DNA of 32,829 bases, taken from contig NZ_JAMJFX010000028.1 of assembly GCF_023544865.1 (NCBI RefSeq), forward strand, positions 1 to 32,829, given 5' to 3'. The position numbers and the translations under genes were made by a program. The number at the start of each line of letters is the position of its first letter. Position 1 is the first letter of the stretch. Of the stretch, positions 1 through 7,787 are shown one piece after another. A model generated the notes under the pieces. The model saw only the letters and a program-made list of their open reading frames with translations, searched no databases and was not told the DNA's origin. The stretch comes from Phaeovulum molybdatiresistens (GTDB lineage: Bacteria; Pseudomonadota; Alphaproteobacteria; Rhodobacterales; Rhodobacteraceae).

Positions 1-44
1 ACATCAGCCCCATGGAGTTCGAGGCACGCGCTATGCTAGCTTAA
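1..44 (+). CDS. C-terminal fragment of IS3-family transposase (5' part outside window)
   Basis: Reading frame 3 from the window edge encodes ISPMEFEARAMLA followed by TAA at 42-44. The motif (Y)ISPxEFE near the C-terminus is characteristic of the DDE (OrfB) transposase of IS3-family elements. Only 13 complete codons are visible, so intactness of the gene cannot be judged. The downstream sequence resembles an IS3 terminal repeat, which supports the call. Confidence 0.7.
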   Translation, partial: ISPMEFEARAMLA

Positions 45-74
45 CCTGCTGTCCACGAAACCGGTAGCAGGCCA
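1..74 (+). mobile_element. 3' end of an IS3-family insertion sequence
   Basis: After the transposase stop comes TGTCCACGAAACCGG followed by TAGCAGGCCA. This resembles right-hand inverted repeats of IS3-family elements, which commonly contain TGTCCAC...CCGG and end in CA. The outer boundary at about 74 is a guess from the terminal CA. The left end lies outside the window, so neither the matching repeat nor the target duplication can be checked. Confidence 0.6.
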
Positions 75-159
75 GCCCTCCCTGCCGCCGCAAGAAGGGA
101 AAAGTGGCAGGATTTTACTCCGCCCGCAGCAGGCCTATCCCGCCGCTACCGTGGCCCCA

Positions 160-182
160 CCTACACGCTCTTAACGTGTAGG
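160..182 (-). terminator. hairpin downstream of the MBL-fold gene
   Basis: CCTACACG (160-167) and CGTGTAGG (175-182) are perfect 8-bp inverted arms with a 7-base loop. The hairpin lies 14 bases past the stop of the leftward operon ending at 196. No T tract follows on the minus strand, so it may act as a transcript 3' end stabiliser or a weak terminator. Confidence 0.45.
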
Positions 183-195
183 ATACATTATGTCA

Positions 196-1029
196 TCAAA
201 GGATGCGCCAGGTCTCTCCATCCCTTGCGACCCGGCCCTCTGACAGAAGCTTTTCCAGATGCGCCGCAACATTGCGTTCGGCGGCTTTCGCAATGTGCGG
301 ATCGGTCTTGCGGTAGACCGACGCGGCGATCTGTGGGATCGAATCCGCGGTGTTGGTCAGATGCGCCAGGATCTCCGCCTCGCGCCGCATCCGATTGGCC
401 AGCAGACGTTCGACGTAAGGCCGCGGGTCGGTGATCGCCGGGCCGTGACCTGGCAGGTAAACCCTGTCGGCCCGGTCTATCAATCTGCTGAGCTGCGTGC
501 AGTAATCGTGCATGTTGCCATCCGGCGGGCTGACGATCGAACTGTTCCAGCTCATGACATGATCGCCCGAGAACAGCACGCCATCGGGTCTCGCGAAGCA
601 CAGATGGTCGCAGGCATGACCGGGCGTGTGCAGGACGGTCAACCCGAAGATCACCTGCCCGTCCTCCAGAACCCCGTCCGGCTCAAACGCGTCGTCGGGA
701 AACACGCTTGAGACATGGATCGGCAGACCGGTCCGTTCGCGCAGCGCAGGCGCCATCCCAAAATGATCGGAATGATGATGCGTGACAAGGATGCCCGCCG
801 CTCTGCTGCCCAGGTTCCCAAGGATCGCCTCGAATTGGGCGCGGTCTTCGACCGGACCGGGGTCGATGACCACCACGCCGTCCGCGGTCTCGACGAGGTA
901 GCTGTTCGTGCCGTGGTAGGTCATCTTGCCCGGGTTGTTGGCAACGATCCTGCGCACACCCGCAGCCACGGGCGCGCATTGCGCCCGGACCGGTTCCGGC
1001 TCCGAAAAAAACATGCTGGTGTTCGGCAT
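196..1029 (-). CDS. metallo-beta-lactamase-fold hydrolase (LACTB2/glyoxalase II-like)
   Basis: This 277-residue protein has the metallo-beta-lactamase metal motif HHHSDH at residues 84-89 (H84, H86, D88, H89), further candidate ligands H138 (HTPGH) and D156 (SGDH), and H195 (LPGHGP). The N-terminal NNPGKMTYHGTNSYLV matches the LACTB2-like branch, and the last 70 or so residues look like the small helical C-terminal domain of that branch. Such enzymes hydrolyse thioesters, esters or phosphodiesters; the substrate here is unknown. The ATG at 1029 is chosen because AGGTGA precedes it; upstream in-frame extension would overlap the previous gene. It begins 13 bases after the oxidoreductase stop and is the last gene of the GntR-GST-OYE-MBL operon. 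Next to a GST and ring-cleavage genes, a hydrolase of a thioester or lactone intermediate is plausible. Confidence 0.85.
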   Translation of the reverse strand: MPNTSMFFSEPEPVRAQCAPVAAGVRRIVANNPGKMTYHGTNSYLVETADGVVVIDPGPVEDRAQFEAILGNLGSRAAGILVTHHHSDHFGMAPALRERTGLPIHVSSVFPDDAFEPDGVLEDGQVIFGLTVLHTPGHACDHLCFARPDGVLFSGDHVMSWNSSIVSPPDGNMHDYCTQLSRLIDRADRVYLPGHGPAITDPRPYVERLLANRMRREAEILAHLTNTADSIPQIAASVYRKTDPHIAKAAERNVAAHLEKLLSEGRVARDGETWRIL

Positions 1030-1042
1030 TGGGTCACCTGAA

Positions 1043-2191
1043 CTATTCAAGGGGAGACATCCCCCTCTGCGTGCTGCTGAGCAGCGCGGCCCGACGCTCC
1101 AGCCACCACCCTGACTGCGGCGGCCAGTGCTCAAATCCAGGGCCATCGATCGTCTGGCGCGCGTGCAGTGGCCAGTTCGGATCATCAAGTGCCGACCGAC
1201 CGACAGCGATCAGGTCGGCTGATCCGTCTTTGAGCACGGCTTCTGCCTGAGGACCATCAAGGATCAGACCCACCGCGACGGTCGACACATCTGCACCTTC
1301 GCGGATCGCCCGCGCCAGCGGCACCTGGAATCCGCGACTGCGGGCGCTGCGGCTGTTGCTGGCCGTTCCTATCAACCCGCCACTGGAACAATCGATCACG
1401 TCCGCCCCAGCGGCCTTCAATGCTTGGGCAAAGGTGACGGACTCGGGCACTCCGTGACCTTCTGCCACGCCGTCCGTGACTGACATTCGCACGAACAGAG
1501 CATTCTTCCGCCCCATGAGGGCCTTTATCTCCTGGGTGATCTCAACCGGAAGCCGAATGCGCCGGGCAAGATCGCCGCCGTATTCATCCGCCCTGTGATT
1601 GGAGATGGGCGAGACGAACTGATGCAGCAGATAGCCATGCGCGGCATGGATTTCGATCACGTCGAAACCCGCCCGAAGGGCACGCCTTGCGGCCTGCACG
1701 AAATCGCGTCTAATCCGATCAATATCCTCAAGGCTAAGTGCGCGCGGCGTCACCCGATCGGCCGACATAGGTATGGCCGAGGGTGCTACGATCGGCCACG
1801 GCTGTTCACCCCGCACCTCAAGATCAACTGCAGACAGGGGCATTCCGCCATGCCAGGGCCTCTGCGTCGCCCCCTTTCGACCGGTATGGCCAAGCTGAAT
1901 AGCAGGTTTCGCACCGAGCTTGCGGATCGTTGCAGCCACTTCCGCAAGGGCTGCTTCCTGTTCGTCGTTCCACAAGCCAAGATCCCCGGCAGTGCCCATG
2001 CCTTCTGGGGAAACAAGGGTCATCTCGACCATGACCAAGCCCGCACCGCCCATCGCCAGTCGCCCATACTGGACCCGATGCCAGGCCTGCGCGACGCCAT
2101 CTATGGCCGAATACTGGCACATCGGAGAAATCATGACGCGATTGGCGAGCGTCACTTCTCCCAGTGTAACCGATGAGAAGAGTTTCGACAT
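1043..2191 (-). CDS. NADH:flavin oxidoreductase, old yellow enzyme family (YqjM-like)
   Basis: This 382-residue FMN-dependent TIM-barrel enzyme belongs to the YqjM-like class of old yellow enzymes, which reduce activated C=C bonds in enals, enones or related compounds using NAD(P)H. The N-terminal SPMCQYSA carries the Cys and Tyr typical of the class at about residues 25 and 27. HAAHGYLLHQF holds the substrate-binding His pair, SPISNHRADEYGG is the conserved loop, and SCSSGG/AVGRSALDDPNW form the FMN phosphate region. It is full length. The ATG is preceded by AAAGGGA. It lies 138 bases after the GST gene and 13 bases before the MBL gene, in the leftward GntR-headed operon. A role in reducing or isomerising an unsaturated ring intermediate is an inference from context. 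Confidence 0.9.
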   Translation of the reverse strand: MSKLFSSVTLGEVTLANRVMISPMCQYSAIDGVAQAWHRVQYGRLAMGGAGLVMVEMTLVSPEGMGTAGDLGLWNDEQEAALAEVAATIRKLGAKPAIQLGHTGRKGATQRPWHGGMPLSAVDLEVRGEQPWPIVAPSAIPMSADRVTPRALSLEDIDRIRRDFVQAARRALRAGFDVIEIHAAHGYLLHQFVSPISNHRADEYGGDLARRIRLPVEITQEIKALMGRKNALFVRMSVTDGVAEGHGVPESVTFAQALKAAGADVIDCSSGGLIGTASNSRSARSRGFQVPLARAIREGADVSTVAVGLILDGPQAEAVLKDGSADLIAVGRSALDDPNWPLHARQTIDGPGFEHWPPQSGWWLERRAALLSSTQRGMSPLE

Positions 2192-2329
2192 GCGTATCCC
2201 TTTCTGGAAGCAACTGTACCAAGGGGCAAATGCCGGAATCAGGAGGCCCTTGTGCAGATGAGTTTGGCGCGGCGACCAGCCCCACGCTCAGCAGGGCCGG
2301 CCCTATTTCCAGTGGCGTTCACGAGACGA

Positions 2330-2950
2330 TCAGGCAGCAGGTGCCGTTGCCACCATCGACGGTCGTTCAGAAATACTTCCAAACCAAGCCGCAAGTTTCG
2401 GATGCGTGCTGCGCCAATCCTTCTCGGAAAACCGGAAATCCAGATACCCCAGCGTGCAGGCAACCGCGACCGCCCCCGCATGGAACCCATCAGACAGCAA
2501 AGCGAACCAGCGCCCTTCCAGATCGTCGAGGCCGGAATCAATCTTTTCCATCTGACCCCGAGCCCAATCTTCCCAACGCTTGTCTTCGGGCCGCAGGACA
2601 CACTCGTAGCGGTGCAGCAACGCAGCATCCAGCATAGAATCGGCAAGTGCCTCAAGCGTCAGCACGGCAAAGCGGCGATCATCCTGCGGATAGAGAGAAT
2701 CTCCTGCGAGGCCTCGTGCATCGAGCCAGGCGGTGATCACGCGGCTGTCGAACAGAGGCGTGTCATCGGCTAGCACCGCACAGGGCACCTTGCCGGTGGA
2801 ATTGTGGCGCACGATTTCGGGATCGCGCTTCACCGGCCAGGCGGCAGAGGGAAGTTTCTCGACCTGATCAGCAAGCCCTCGTTCGTGGGCGGCCACCATC
2901 ACCTTGCGCACATAGGGCGAAGCGGGCGAGAAAAATAGGCGGATGGTCAT
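2330..2950 (-). CDS. glutathione S-transferase family protein
   Basis: This 206-residue protein has a thioredoxin-like N-terminal domain with SPASPYVRK (residues 8-16, candidate catalytic Ser), NSTGKVPCAVL with the cis-Pro, and DSRVI, which binds the glutathione gamma-glutamyl part. An all-helical C-terminal domain starts at about residue 90. GSTs conjugate, isomerise or dehalogenate substrates with glutathione. Its ATG overlaps the stop of the upstream GntR gene by 4 bases (ATGA), so the two are translationally coupled. It is not the zeta-class isomerase, which is encoded separately at 15457. Its substrate is unknown; a detoxification or cis-trans isomerisation step in the adjacent pathway is inference. 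Confidence 0.85.
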   Translation of the reverse strand: MTIRLFFSPASPYVRKVMVAAHERGLADQVEKLPSAAWPVKRDPEIVRHNSTGKVPCAVLADDTPLFDSRVITAWLDARGLAGDSLYPQDDRRFAVLTLEALADSMLDAALLHRYECVLRPEDKRWEDWARGQMEKIDSGLDDLEGRWFALLSDGFHAGAVAVACTLGYLDFRFSEKDWRSTHPKLAAWFGSISERPSMVATAPAA

Positions 2951-3750
2951 TCGGTCAGTCTCCGGTTGCGGGCGGGCCTGCGGCCCTTCAGGGGTTTGTC
3001 GGGGATTGGCATCCGCAGGAAATCCTGCGGATAGAGCTTCAGCTGCAACTTTAAAAGCTCCATTGCATAAAGGATATGTTCACGCATGATTGCTGCGGCC
3101 CGCTCCCCCTGCCCGTTGGACAGCGCGCGCGCGATACGGTGATGATCATCATGCGACCGCTCGATCACCTTGAAATTGTGCCACATGATCACCCGGTCAG
3201 AAGCAGCCGGCACATTATGCAGACTGTGCACAAAGGTATTGATCCAAGGGTTTCCCGAAAGCTTCATAACTGTCGAGTGGAACTCAACGTTCATGCGACG
3301 ATAATCGCCCAGGTTCTCGGCCAGCAACACACCCGGCGCCAATAAGAGGTCGCCTTCGGCCACGAGTTCGGAAAGATGGCGGTTGGCCTCTTCGGTCATG
3401 TTTGCGGCAGCCAGACGACACGCCATCGCTTCCAGCTCTGCGCGCACCTCGAAGGCGGCCGTCACTTCTGAGAACGAGAATTCGCGAACGAAGAACCCAC
3501 GGTTGCTCTCGTAGGACACAAGCCCGGTCTGAGCCAGGGTTGTCAGCGCTGCGCGCAGCGGAGTCCGGGAAATACCCAGAAGTTCAGCAAGGCGGTCCTG
3601 ATGAAGCTTTTCCCCCGGCGGCAGTTCGCCACTCAGGATCGCCTCACGCAGGCGCGCGGTCGCGAGTTCAGTGCTTGTATGCGGTTCGCCCAAGATCCCC
3701 TCGATCTTCCGAATTTGCCTTAATGGATACAAAATGACGATAAGATGCAA
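2947..3750 (-). CDS. GntR-family transcriptional regulator with FCD domain
   Basis: An N-terminal winged helix (ATARLREAILSGELPPGEKL, then LAELLGISRTPLRAAL and LVSYESNRGFFV) is followed by an all-helical FCD ligand-binding domain containing VEFHSTVMKLSGN and HHRIARAL, with His residues suited to metal or carboxylate binding. This is the FadR subfamily. No ATG is available in the 5' part. Candidate starts are TTG at 3750, TTG at 3732 and TTG at 3693; the last follows GAGGGG closely and gives a 248-residue protein starting just before the winged helix, which I think most likely although the longest form is reported. It heads the leftward operon and diverges from the SDR/TRAP genes, so it probably controls both through the intergenic inverted repeat, with a carboxylate effector. 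Confidence 0.85.
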   Translation of the reverse strand: MHLIVILYPLRQIRKIEGILGEPHTSTELATARLREAILSGELPPGEKLHQDRLAELLGISRTPLRAALTTLAQTGLVSYESNRGFFVREFSFSEVTAAFEVRAELEAMACRLAAANMTEEANRHLSELVAEGDLLLAPGVLLAENLGDYRRMNVEFHSTVMKLSGNPWINTFVHSLHNVPAASDRVIMWHNFKVIERSHDDHHRIARALSNGQGERAAAIMREHILYAMELLKLQLKLYPQDFLRMPIPDKPLKGRRPARNRRLTE

Positions 3751-3763
3751 ATTCTTTTTGCAT
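3745..3763. promoter_or_regulatory. candidate GntR operator, 7-bp inverted repeat
   Basis: ATGCAAA-TTCTT-TTTGCAT is a perfect inverted repeat with 7-bp arms in the AT-rich interval between the divergent GntR regulator and the SDR/TRAP genes. FadR-type regulators bind short palindromes in such places. If the regulator used the TTG at 3750, the repeat would overlap its start; with the TTG at 3693 it lies fully upstream. Function is inferred. Confidence 0.45.
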
Positions 3764-3816
3764 TAGATAATGAATTGTGTTCATTGCAATAACAACGAAG
3801 AGGGAGAACTTCGGAA

Positions 3817-4575
3817 ATGACTGGAATCGTGCTTGTCACCGGCTCCGCCGGCGGCATCGGAGAAATTGTGTGCCGACGCCTATCGCAGGACGGCTTCCGT
3901 ATCCTTGCAGCGGACCTTTCTCAAGAGGCTGCAGCACGCATCGCCAATGATCTGCCCGGCGCAGGCCATCGAGCGATTTCCCTGAACGTGGCCGATGAAG
4001 GCGCAGTCATCGCAGCTTTTAGAGAAGCCGAAAGCCTTGGCGCGCCCATTGATCACGTCGTTGCCGCTGCAGGCATCCTGCTATTTGCCGCGAATGGCGA
4101 TCGCCCGCCCTTGGCAGAGATTTCTTTGGCCGACTGGAACCTAACCCAAAGTGTAAATTCGACCGGCACCTTCCTGTTGTTGCGGGAATATCTGCGGGGT
4201 GCGTCACGCCGCCCGATCGAAAATGGTCGTTTCGTGGGGTTTTCATCAGTGGCCGCGCAGTTGGGCGGCTATCGGTCCAGTTCGGCCTACATCGCGTCGA
4301 AAGGGGCGGTCATGGCGCTTATCAAGGCAGGGGCGCGTGAGGCCGCGCCCCTGGGCATTACCGTAAACGCGGTTGCTCCGGGTCTGATCGATGCGCCGAT
4401 GCTAAGGCAGTCTCTGCCGCGGGACAATGACGCCAGCGTCGCAGTCAACATTCCGTTGAACCGGATCGGGACGCCACAGGATGTAGCCGGCGCAGTCAGC
4501 TTCCTGCTCGGGCCGGACGCTTCCTATATCACCGGTTCCGTGATCGACGTGAACGGTGGCTATCGCATGCAATAA
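3817..4575 (+). CDS. short-chain dehydrogenase/reductase
   Basis: This is a classical SDR of 252 residues. It has the nucleotide-binding TGSAGGIG at residues 9-16, AAAG in place of the usual NNAG at about 83-86, the catalytic Ser (S143/S144), Y158 and K162 in YIASK, and VNAVAPG after it. D33 at the end of beta-2 (AADLS) suggests NAD(H) preference. The C-terminus ends in the usual DVNGGY. GGGAGA about 10 bases upstream of the ATG serves as ribosome site. It is first in the rightward series and sits 48 bases before the TRAP small permease, so it probably oxidises or reduces the imported compound. The exact substrate cannot be read from the sequence. Confidence 0.88.
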   Translation: MTGIVLVTGSAGGIGEIVCRRLSQDGFRILAADLSQEAAARIANDLPGAGHRAISLNVADEGAVIAAFREAESLGAPIDHVVAAAGILLFAANGDRPPLAEISLADWNLTQSVNSTGTFLLLREYLRGASRRPIENGRFVGFSSVAAQLGGYRSSSAYIASKGAVMALIKAGAREAAPLGITVNAVAPGLIDAPMLRQSLPRDNDASVAVNIPLNRIGTPQDVAGAVSFLLGPDASYITGSVIDVNGGYRMQ

Positions 4576-4623
4576 GGCCAAGCTGCAAGCTGGGAGATTT
4601 GCTGCTTGGAAAGGGGGGAAGGA

Positions 4624-5130
4624 ATGCGTGGAATAAGATATCTGACGAAGGCTCTCGGCGTTATTGCCGGAATTTCAGCGGCGTTGATGATGCTGCACGT
4701 GATGGCGGACGTTGCCGGCAAGTATTTCCTGAACAAACCCGTGCCCAGCACCGCCGAAGTTGTAGCCAACTATTATATGATCTCCTGCGTTTTCCTTTCG
4801 CTTGCCTATATCGAGGCGCGCGGATCGGCCATTTCTGTTGACCTTATCTATGACAAGGTCGGTCTGGCCGTACAAAAGATGATGCGCAAGGTTGGCCAGA
4901 TCGTGACGCTTCTGTTCTACCTTGGTTTCGGGTGGTTCTCGCTCGACGTGGCAATGCGCGCCTACAGGGTGAACGAAACGGTCGACGGGCTTTGGCGCGT
5001 CACGATCTGGCCCGCGAAATTCATGTTGCCGATCGGCCTTGCCATCGCCTGCATCATTCTGGTCATCAAGATTTTCGGCGGCGATCGCGCACTGAACGGC
5101 GACGACCACGAATATTCACACGGTCTCTGA
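4624..5130 (+). CDS. TRAP transporter small permease (DctQ family)
   Basis: This 168-residue protein shows four predicted membrane segments, at about residues 14-34, 49-67, 87-107 and 127-147, as usual for the small TRAP membrane subunit. The motif VPSTAEVVANYYM fits the DctQ family. The ATG at 4624 is chosen because it follows AAGGGGGGAAGGA; a TTG 18 bases upstream is not needed. It is followed after 10 bases by the large permease and then the receptor, forming a complete Na+-driven tripartite carrier for an organic acid. Confidence 0.88.
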   Translation: MRGIRYLTKALGVIAGISAALMMLHVMADVAGKYFLNKPVPSTAEVVANYYMISCVFLSLAYIEARGSAISVDLIYDKVGLAVQKMMRKVGQIVTLLFYLGFGWFSLDVAMRAYRVNETVDGLWRVTIWPAKFMLPIGLAIACIILVIKIFGGDRALNGDDHEYSHGL

Positions 5131-5140
5131 GGAGCGCACC

Positions 5141-6445
5141 ATGGAACGCATCGAGATCGGCTTTATCGGGATCGCAATTCTTCTGGGCCTGATCGGCATT
5201 CGTGTGCCGATTGGCGCAGCCATGGGCAGCACCGCCTTTGTCGGCATCTGGGCGATGATGGGATGGAAGCCCGCTGTCGGCATCGTGAAGGCTGTGCCGT
5301 TCAACCTCATCGGCGACTGGAACCTTTCGGCAATCCCGATGTTCCTGCTCATGGGGTTCATCGCCGTCGAGGCGGGCTTGACCAAAGGGCTTTTCGGCGC
5401 GGCACGAGTGCTCTTGGCCTGGTTGCCGGGTGGGCTGGCTTCCTCGACAGTCGTGGCCTCCGCACTCTTCGCCTCGGCCTCGGGGTCTTCGGTCGCCACC
5501 TCTGCCGCATTTTCGCGCATCGCCATCCCCGAAATGCTGCAAGCGGGTTACAACAAAGGCCTAGCCACCGGTAGCGTCGCCGCAGCCGGAACGTTGGGCG
5601 CGTTGATCCCGCCTTCGGTGCTGATGATCGTATTTGGCTTGCTTCTGAACACGCCGATCAATTCGCTGTTCATCGCGGGCATCATCCCCGGCCTGCTGAC
5701 AGCTGCAGTCTTCATCGGCCTGATCACCGTGCGCGCGGTCCTTGATCCTCAACTTGCACCGCGGGTGCGCGTCACGGTCAGCCGTGAAGAAAAGCTTCGC
5801 CTGATCGCGGATGCCTGGCCGCTCCCGGTGCTGATCATCTGCGTTATGGGAGGTATCTTCGCGGGCATAGTGACCGCGACCGAGGCAGGTGCGGCTGGGG
5901 CCTTCTTTGCCTTCGCTCTGGCACTCGTCCGTCGGCGGGTGACATTTTCACTCATCAGGAAATCCCTGATCGAAACAGCAGCAGCCACAGCCGAAATCTT
6001 CGTTGTGATGCTGGGTGCGGCCTTGTTCGCGCGGTTCGTGGGTCTTGCCACTATCCCGAACTGGATCATTGGCGCCTTTGACGGGTTCGAGACATGGCAG
6101 GTTCTGATGTTCATCTGCATCCTCTTCATCGTGCTGGGGGCCTTCCTCGAGACAATCTCGATCATGCTGCTATGTCTTCCCGTGCTCGGGCCACTTCTGG
6201 TCGCGCATGATGTGAACCTGATCTGGTTCGGCATCATCGTGGTCAAACTGCTAGAGATTGGGCTCGTGACCCCGCCGATGGGGATGAATGTTTTCGTCAT
6301 CAAATCTGCCATGGGCAATGAGATCCGGTTGAGTGAAATCTTCAAGGGTGCCAGCTGGTTCGTCGTCAGTGATCTTGTGACGCTCGCCATCCTTCTGATG
6401 TTCCCGATCATCACACTATGGCTTCCGGGGCTAATGCAGAGCTGA
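5141..6445 (+). CDS. TRAP transporter large permease (DctM family)
   Basis: This is a 434-residue integral membrane protein of the DctM/SiaM type with about 12 hydrophobic segments. It contains family motifs such as the RVPIGAAMGSTAF region near the N-terminus, AAGTLGALIPPSVLMIVFG at about residues 146-165, the second inverted-repeat counterpart GLVTPPMGMNVFVIK near residue 370, and TATEAGAAGAF. It forms the Na+-coupled elevator transport unit together with the DctQ protein. GAGGAG lies 10 bases before the ATG. The length is normal and no break is seen. Confidence 0.93.
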   Translation: MERIEIGFIGIAILLGLIGIRVPIGAAMGSTAFVGIWAMMGWKPAVGIVKAVPFNLIGDWNLSAIPMFLLMGFIAVEAGLTKGLFGAARVLLAWLPGGLASSTVVASALFASASGSSVATSAAFSRIAIPEMLQAGYNKGLATGSVAAAGTLGALIPPSVLMIVFGLLLNTPINSLFIAGIIPGLLTAAVFIGLITVRAVLDPQLAPRVRVTVSREEKLRLIADAWPLPVLIICVMGGIFAGIVTATEAGAAGAFFAFALALVRRRVTFSLIRKSLIETAAATAEIFVVMLGAALFARFVGLATIPNWIIGAFDGFETWQVLMFICILFIVLGAFLETISIMLLCLPVLGPLLVAHDVNLIWFGIIVVKLLEIGLVTPPMGMNVFVIKSAMGNEIRLSEIFKGASWFVVSDLVTLAILLMFPIITLWLPGLMQS

Positions 6446-6522
6446 CCCCGCAGCCCCCGATTTTAAGCTGTCCGATCGGCCGGGCAGCCCCAGCTTCACC
6501 AGGTCATCAAGGGAGAGAGACC

Positions 6523-7638
6523 ATGAAAAAGTGCCTGTTTGCTGCAGCATCGGTTTTCGCGTTCGCCGCGGCCGCCAATGCGGAAACCTACCAAGCCACG
6601 ACTTGGCTGGAGCCCAGCCACATTCTTACCGCTTACGGCTATGTGCCCTACCTTGAAGACATCAAGGCGGCCACCAGCGAGGGGGTCGATTTCGAACTCT
6701 ACACCTCGGGGTCTCTCGTGCCCGCAAAGACCACGCTGAGCGGCGTTGGCGATGGCGTAGCACAGATCGGTCTTGTGGCCGCAGCCTATACCCCGTCCGA
6801 GCTGCCCCTGTCCGGCATGATCAACGACTTCGCCTTCGCGGCCCTGGACCCGATGGCCACTTCGCTGGCGCTGACGGAAATCGCTATGACGAACAAGCGC
6901 TTTCAGGATGAATACGCGCAGCACGGCACCGTGGTTCTGGGCGCCTATTCGACCCCGACGTATCTTTTCGCTTGCATGACCGACATCACATCTGTCGAAG
7001 AAATCAAGGGCAAGAAGATCCGCACCGCCGGCACCGCACAGAATGAATGGATCAGCTCGCTCGGTGCCGTTCCGGTGTCCGTGCCCAGCACCGATATCTA
7101 TTCCGGCTTGGAACGCGGCTCGATCGATTGCACTCTGGGCGATGCGACAAACCTCGAAAACGGTCCGATGATCGCCGAGGTCGCCAAATCGCTCACCATG
7201 CTCGAAGCCGGCACTTCGCTTGGCATGAGCTATGTCTACAACCAGGATTTCTGGAGCCAGATCGGCCCCGAAGCACGCCGTCAGATCCTTGATGTGACAG
7301 CCAAGGCGCTGGCGCTGACGCAGATGGAATACGAAGCTGCGGTAAATGAAGCGCTCGAAAAGACCAAGGCCCGCGGCGTTGCCTTCAACGAACCGGATCA
7401 GAGCCTGCTCGATTCCATCGAGACATTCCGGGATAGCCTGATCGAAACGTTCCCCAAGCGGACCCAGACCGAACGTAATGTCGCTGATCCCACCGATGTG
7501 GCGCAGGAATATCTCGCGCTGCAGGACAAATGGTCCAAGCTGCTGTCCGGGGTGGATCGTAACGACGTGGATGCGCTGACCCAATTGATCCACGCAGAAA
7601 TCTTCTCAAAGATCGACGAGAATACCTACGGGCTGTGA
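6523..7638 (+). CDS. TRAP transporter periplasmic substrate-binding protein (DctP family)
   Basis: This 371-residue receptor begins with a clear signal peptide (MKKCLFAAASVFAFAAAANA, cleavage before ETY). The DctP fold is seen in the GSLVPAKTTLSGVGDGVAQIG region and in KGKKIRTAG with R167, the position that pairs with the substrate carboxylate in most DctP proteins. VSTDIYSGLERGSIDC-like text follows. Thus a carboxylic acid ligand is likely. The ATG at 6523 is supported by GGGAGAGA and by the signal peptide; the longer reading frame would overlap dctM. It follows dctM by 77 bases. In alphaproteobacteria the receptor gene is often expressed in excess of the membrane genes, and the hairpin just downstream could serve that. 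Confidence 0.9.
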   Translation: MKKCLFAAASVFAFAAAANAETYQATTWLEPSHILTAYGYVPYLEDIKAATSEGVDFELYTSGSLVPAKTTLSGVGDGVAQIGLVAAAYTPSELPLSGMINDFAFAALDPMATSLALTEIAMTNKRFQDEYAQHGTVVLGAYSTPTYLFACMTDITSVEEIKGKKIRTAGTAQNEWISSLGAVPVSVPSTDIYSGLERGSIDCTLGDATNLENGPMIAEVAKSLTMLEAGTSLGMSYVYNQDFWSQIGPEARRQILDVTAKALALTQMEYEAAVNEALEKTKARGVAFNEPDQSLLDSIETFRDSLIETFPKRTQTERNVADPTDVAQEYLALQDKWSKLLSGVDRNDVDALTQLIHAEIFSKIDENTYGL

Positions 7639-7650
7639 TCTGAACGAAAT

Positions 7651-7677
7651 GTCTGGAGGCGCATGCCGCCTCCAGAC
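7651..7677 (+). terminator. hairpin after the TRAP receptor gene
   Basis: GTCTGGAGGCG (7651-7661) and CGCCTCCAGAC (7667-7677) are perfect 11-bp arms around a 5-base loop, 12 bases past the dctP stop. There is no T tract, so partial termination or protection of the receptor message from 3' exonucleases is more likely than full termination. Confidence 0.55.
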
Positions 7678-7787
7678 CATGACGACGTCGTTCAATCTGA
7701 CATCGAAATTGAGCGGCAGCCCAATACCCTGCCCCGATGCGACCTACGGGGTATGAAATGCCATCATTCCAAGGAAAGCGAAGCAGA

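Noticed and set aside
6496..7593. 365-residue minus-strand open frame
   Set aside because: It is the complement of dctP, which has a signal peptide and the DctP motifs.
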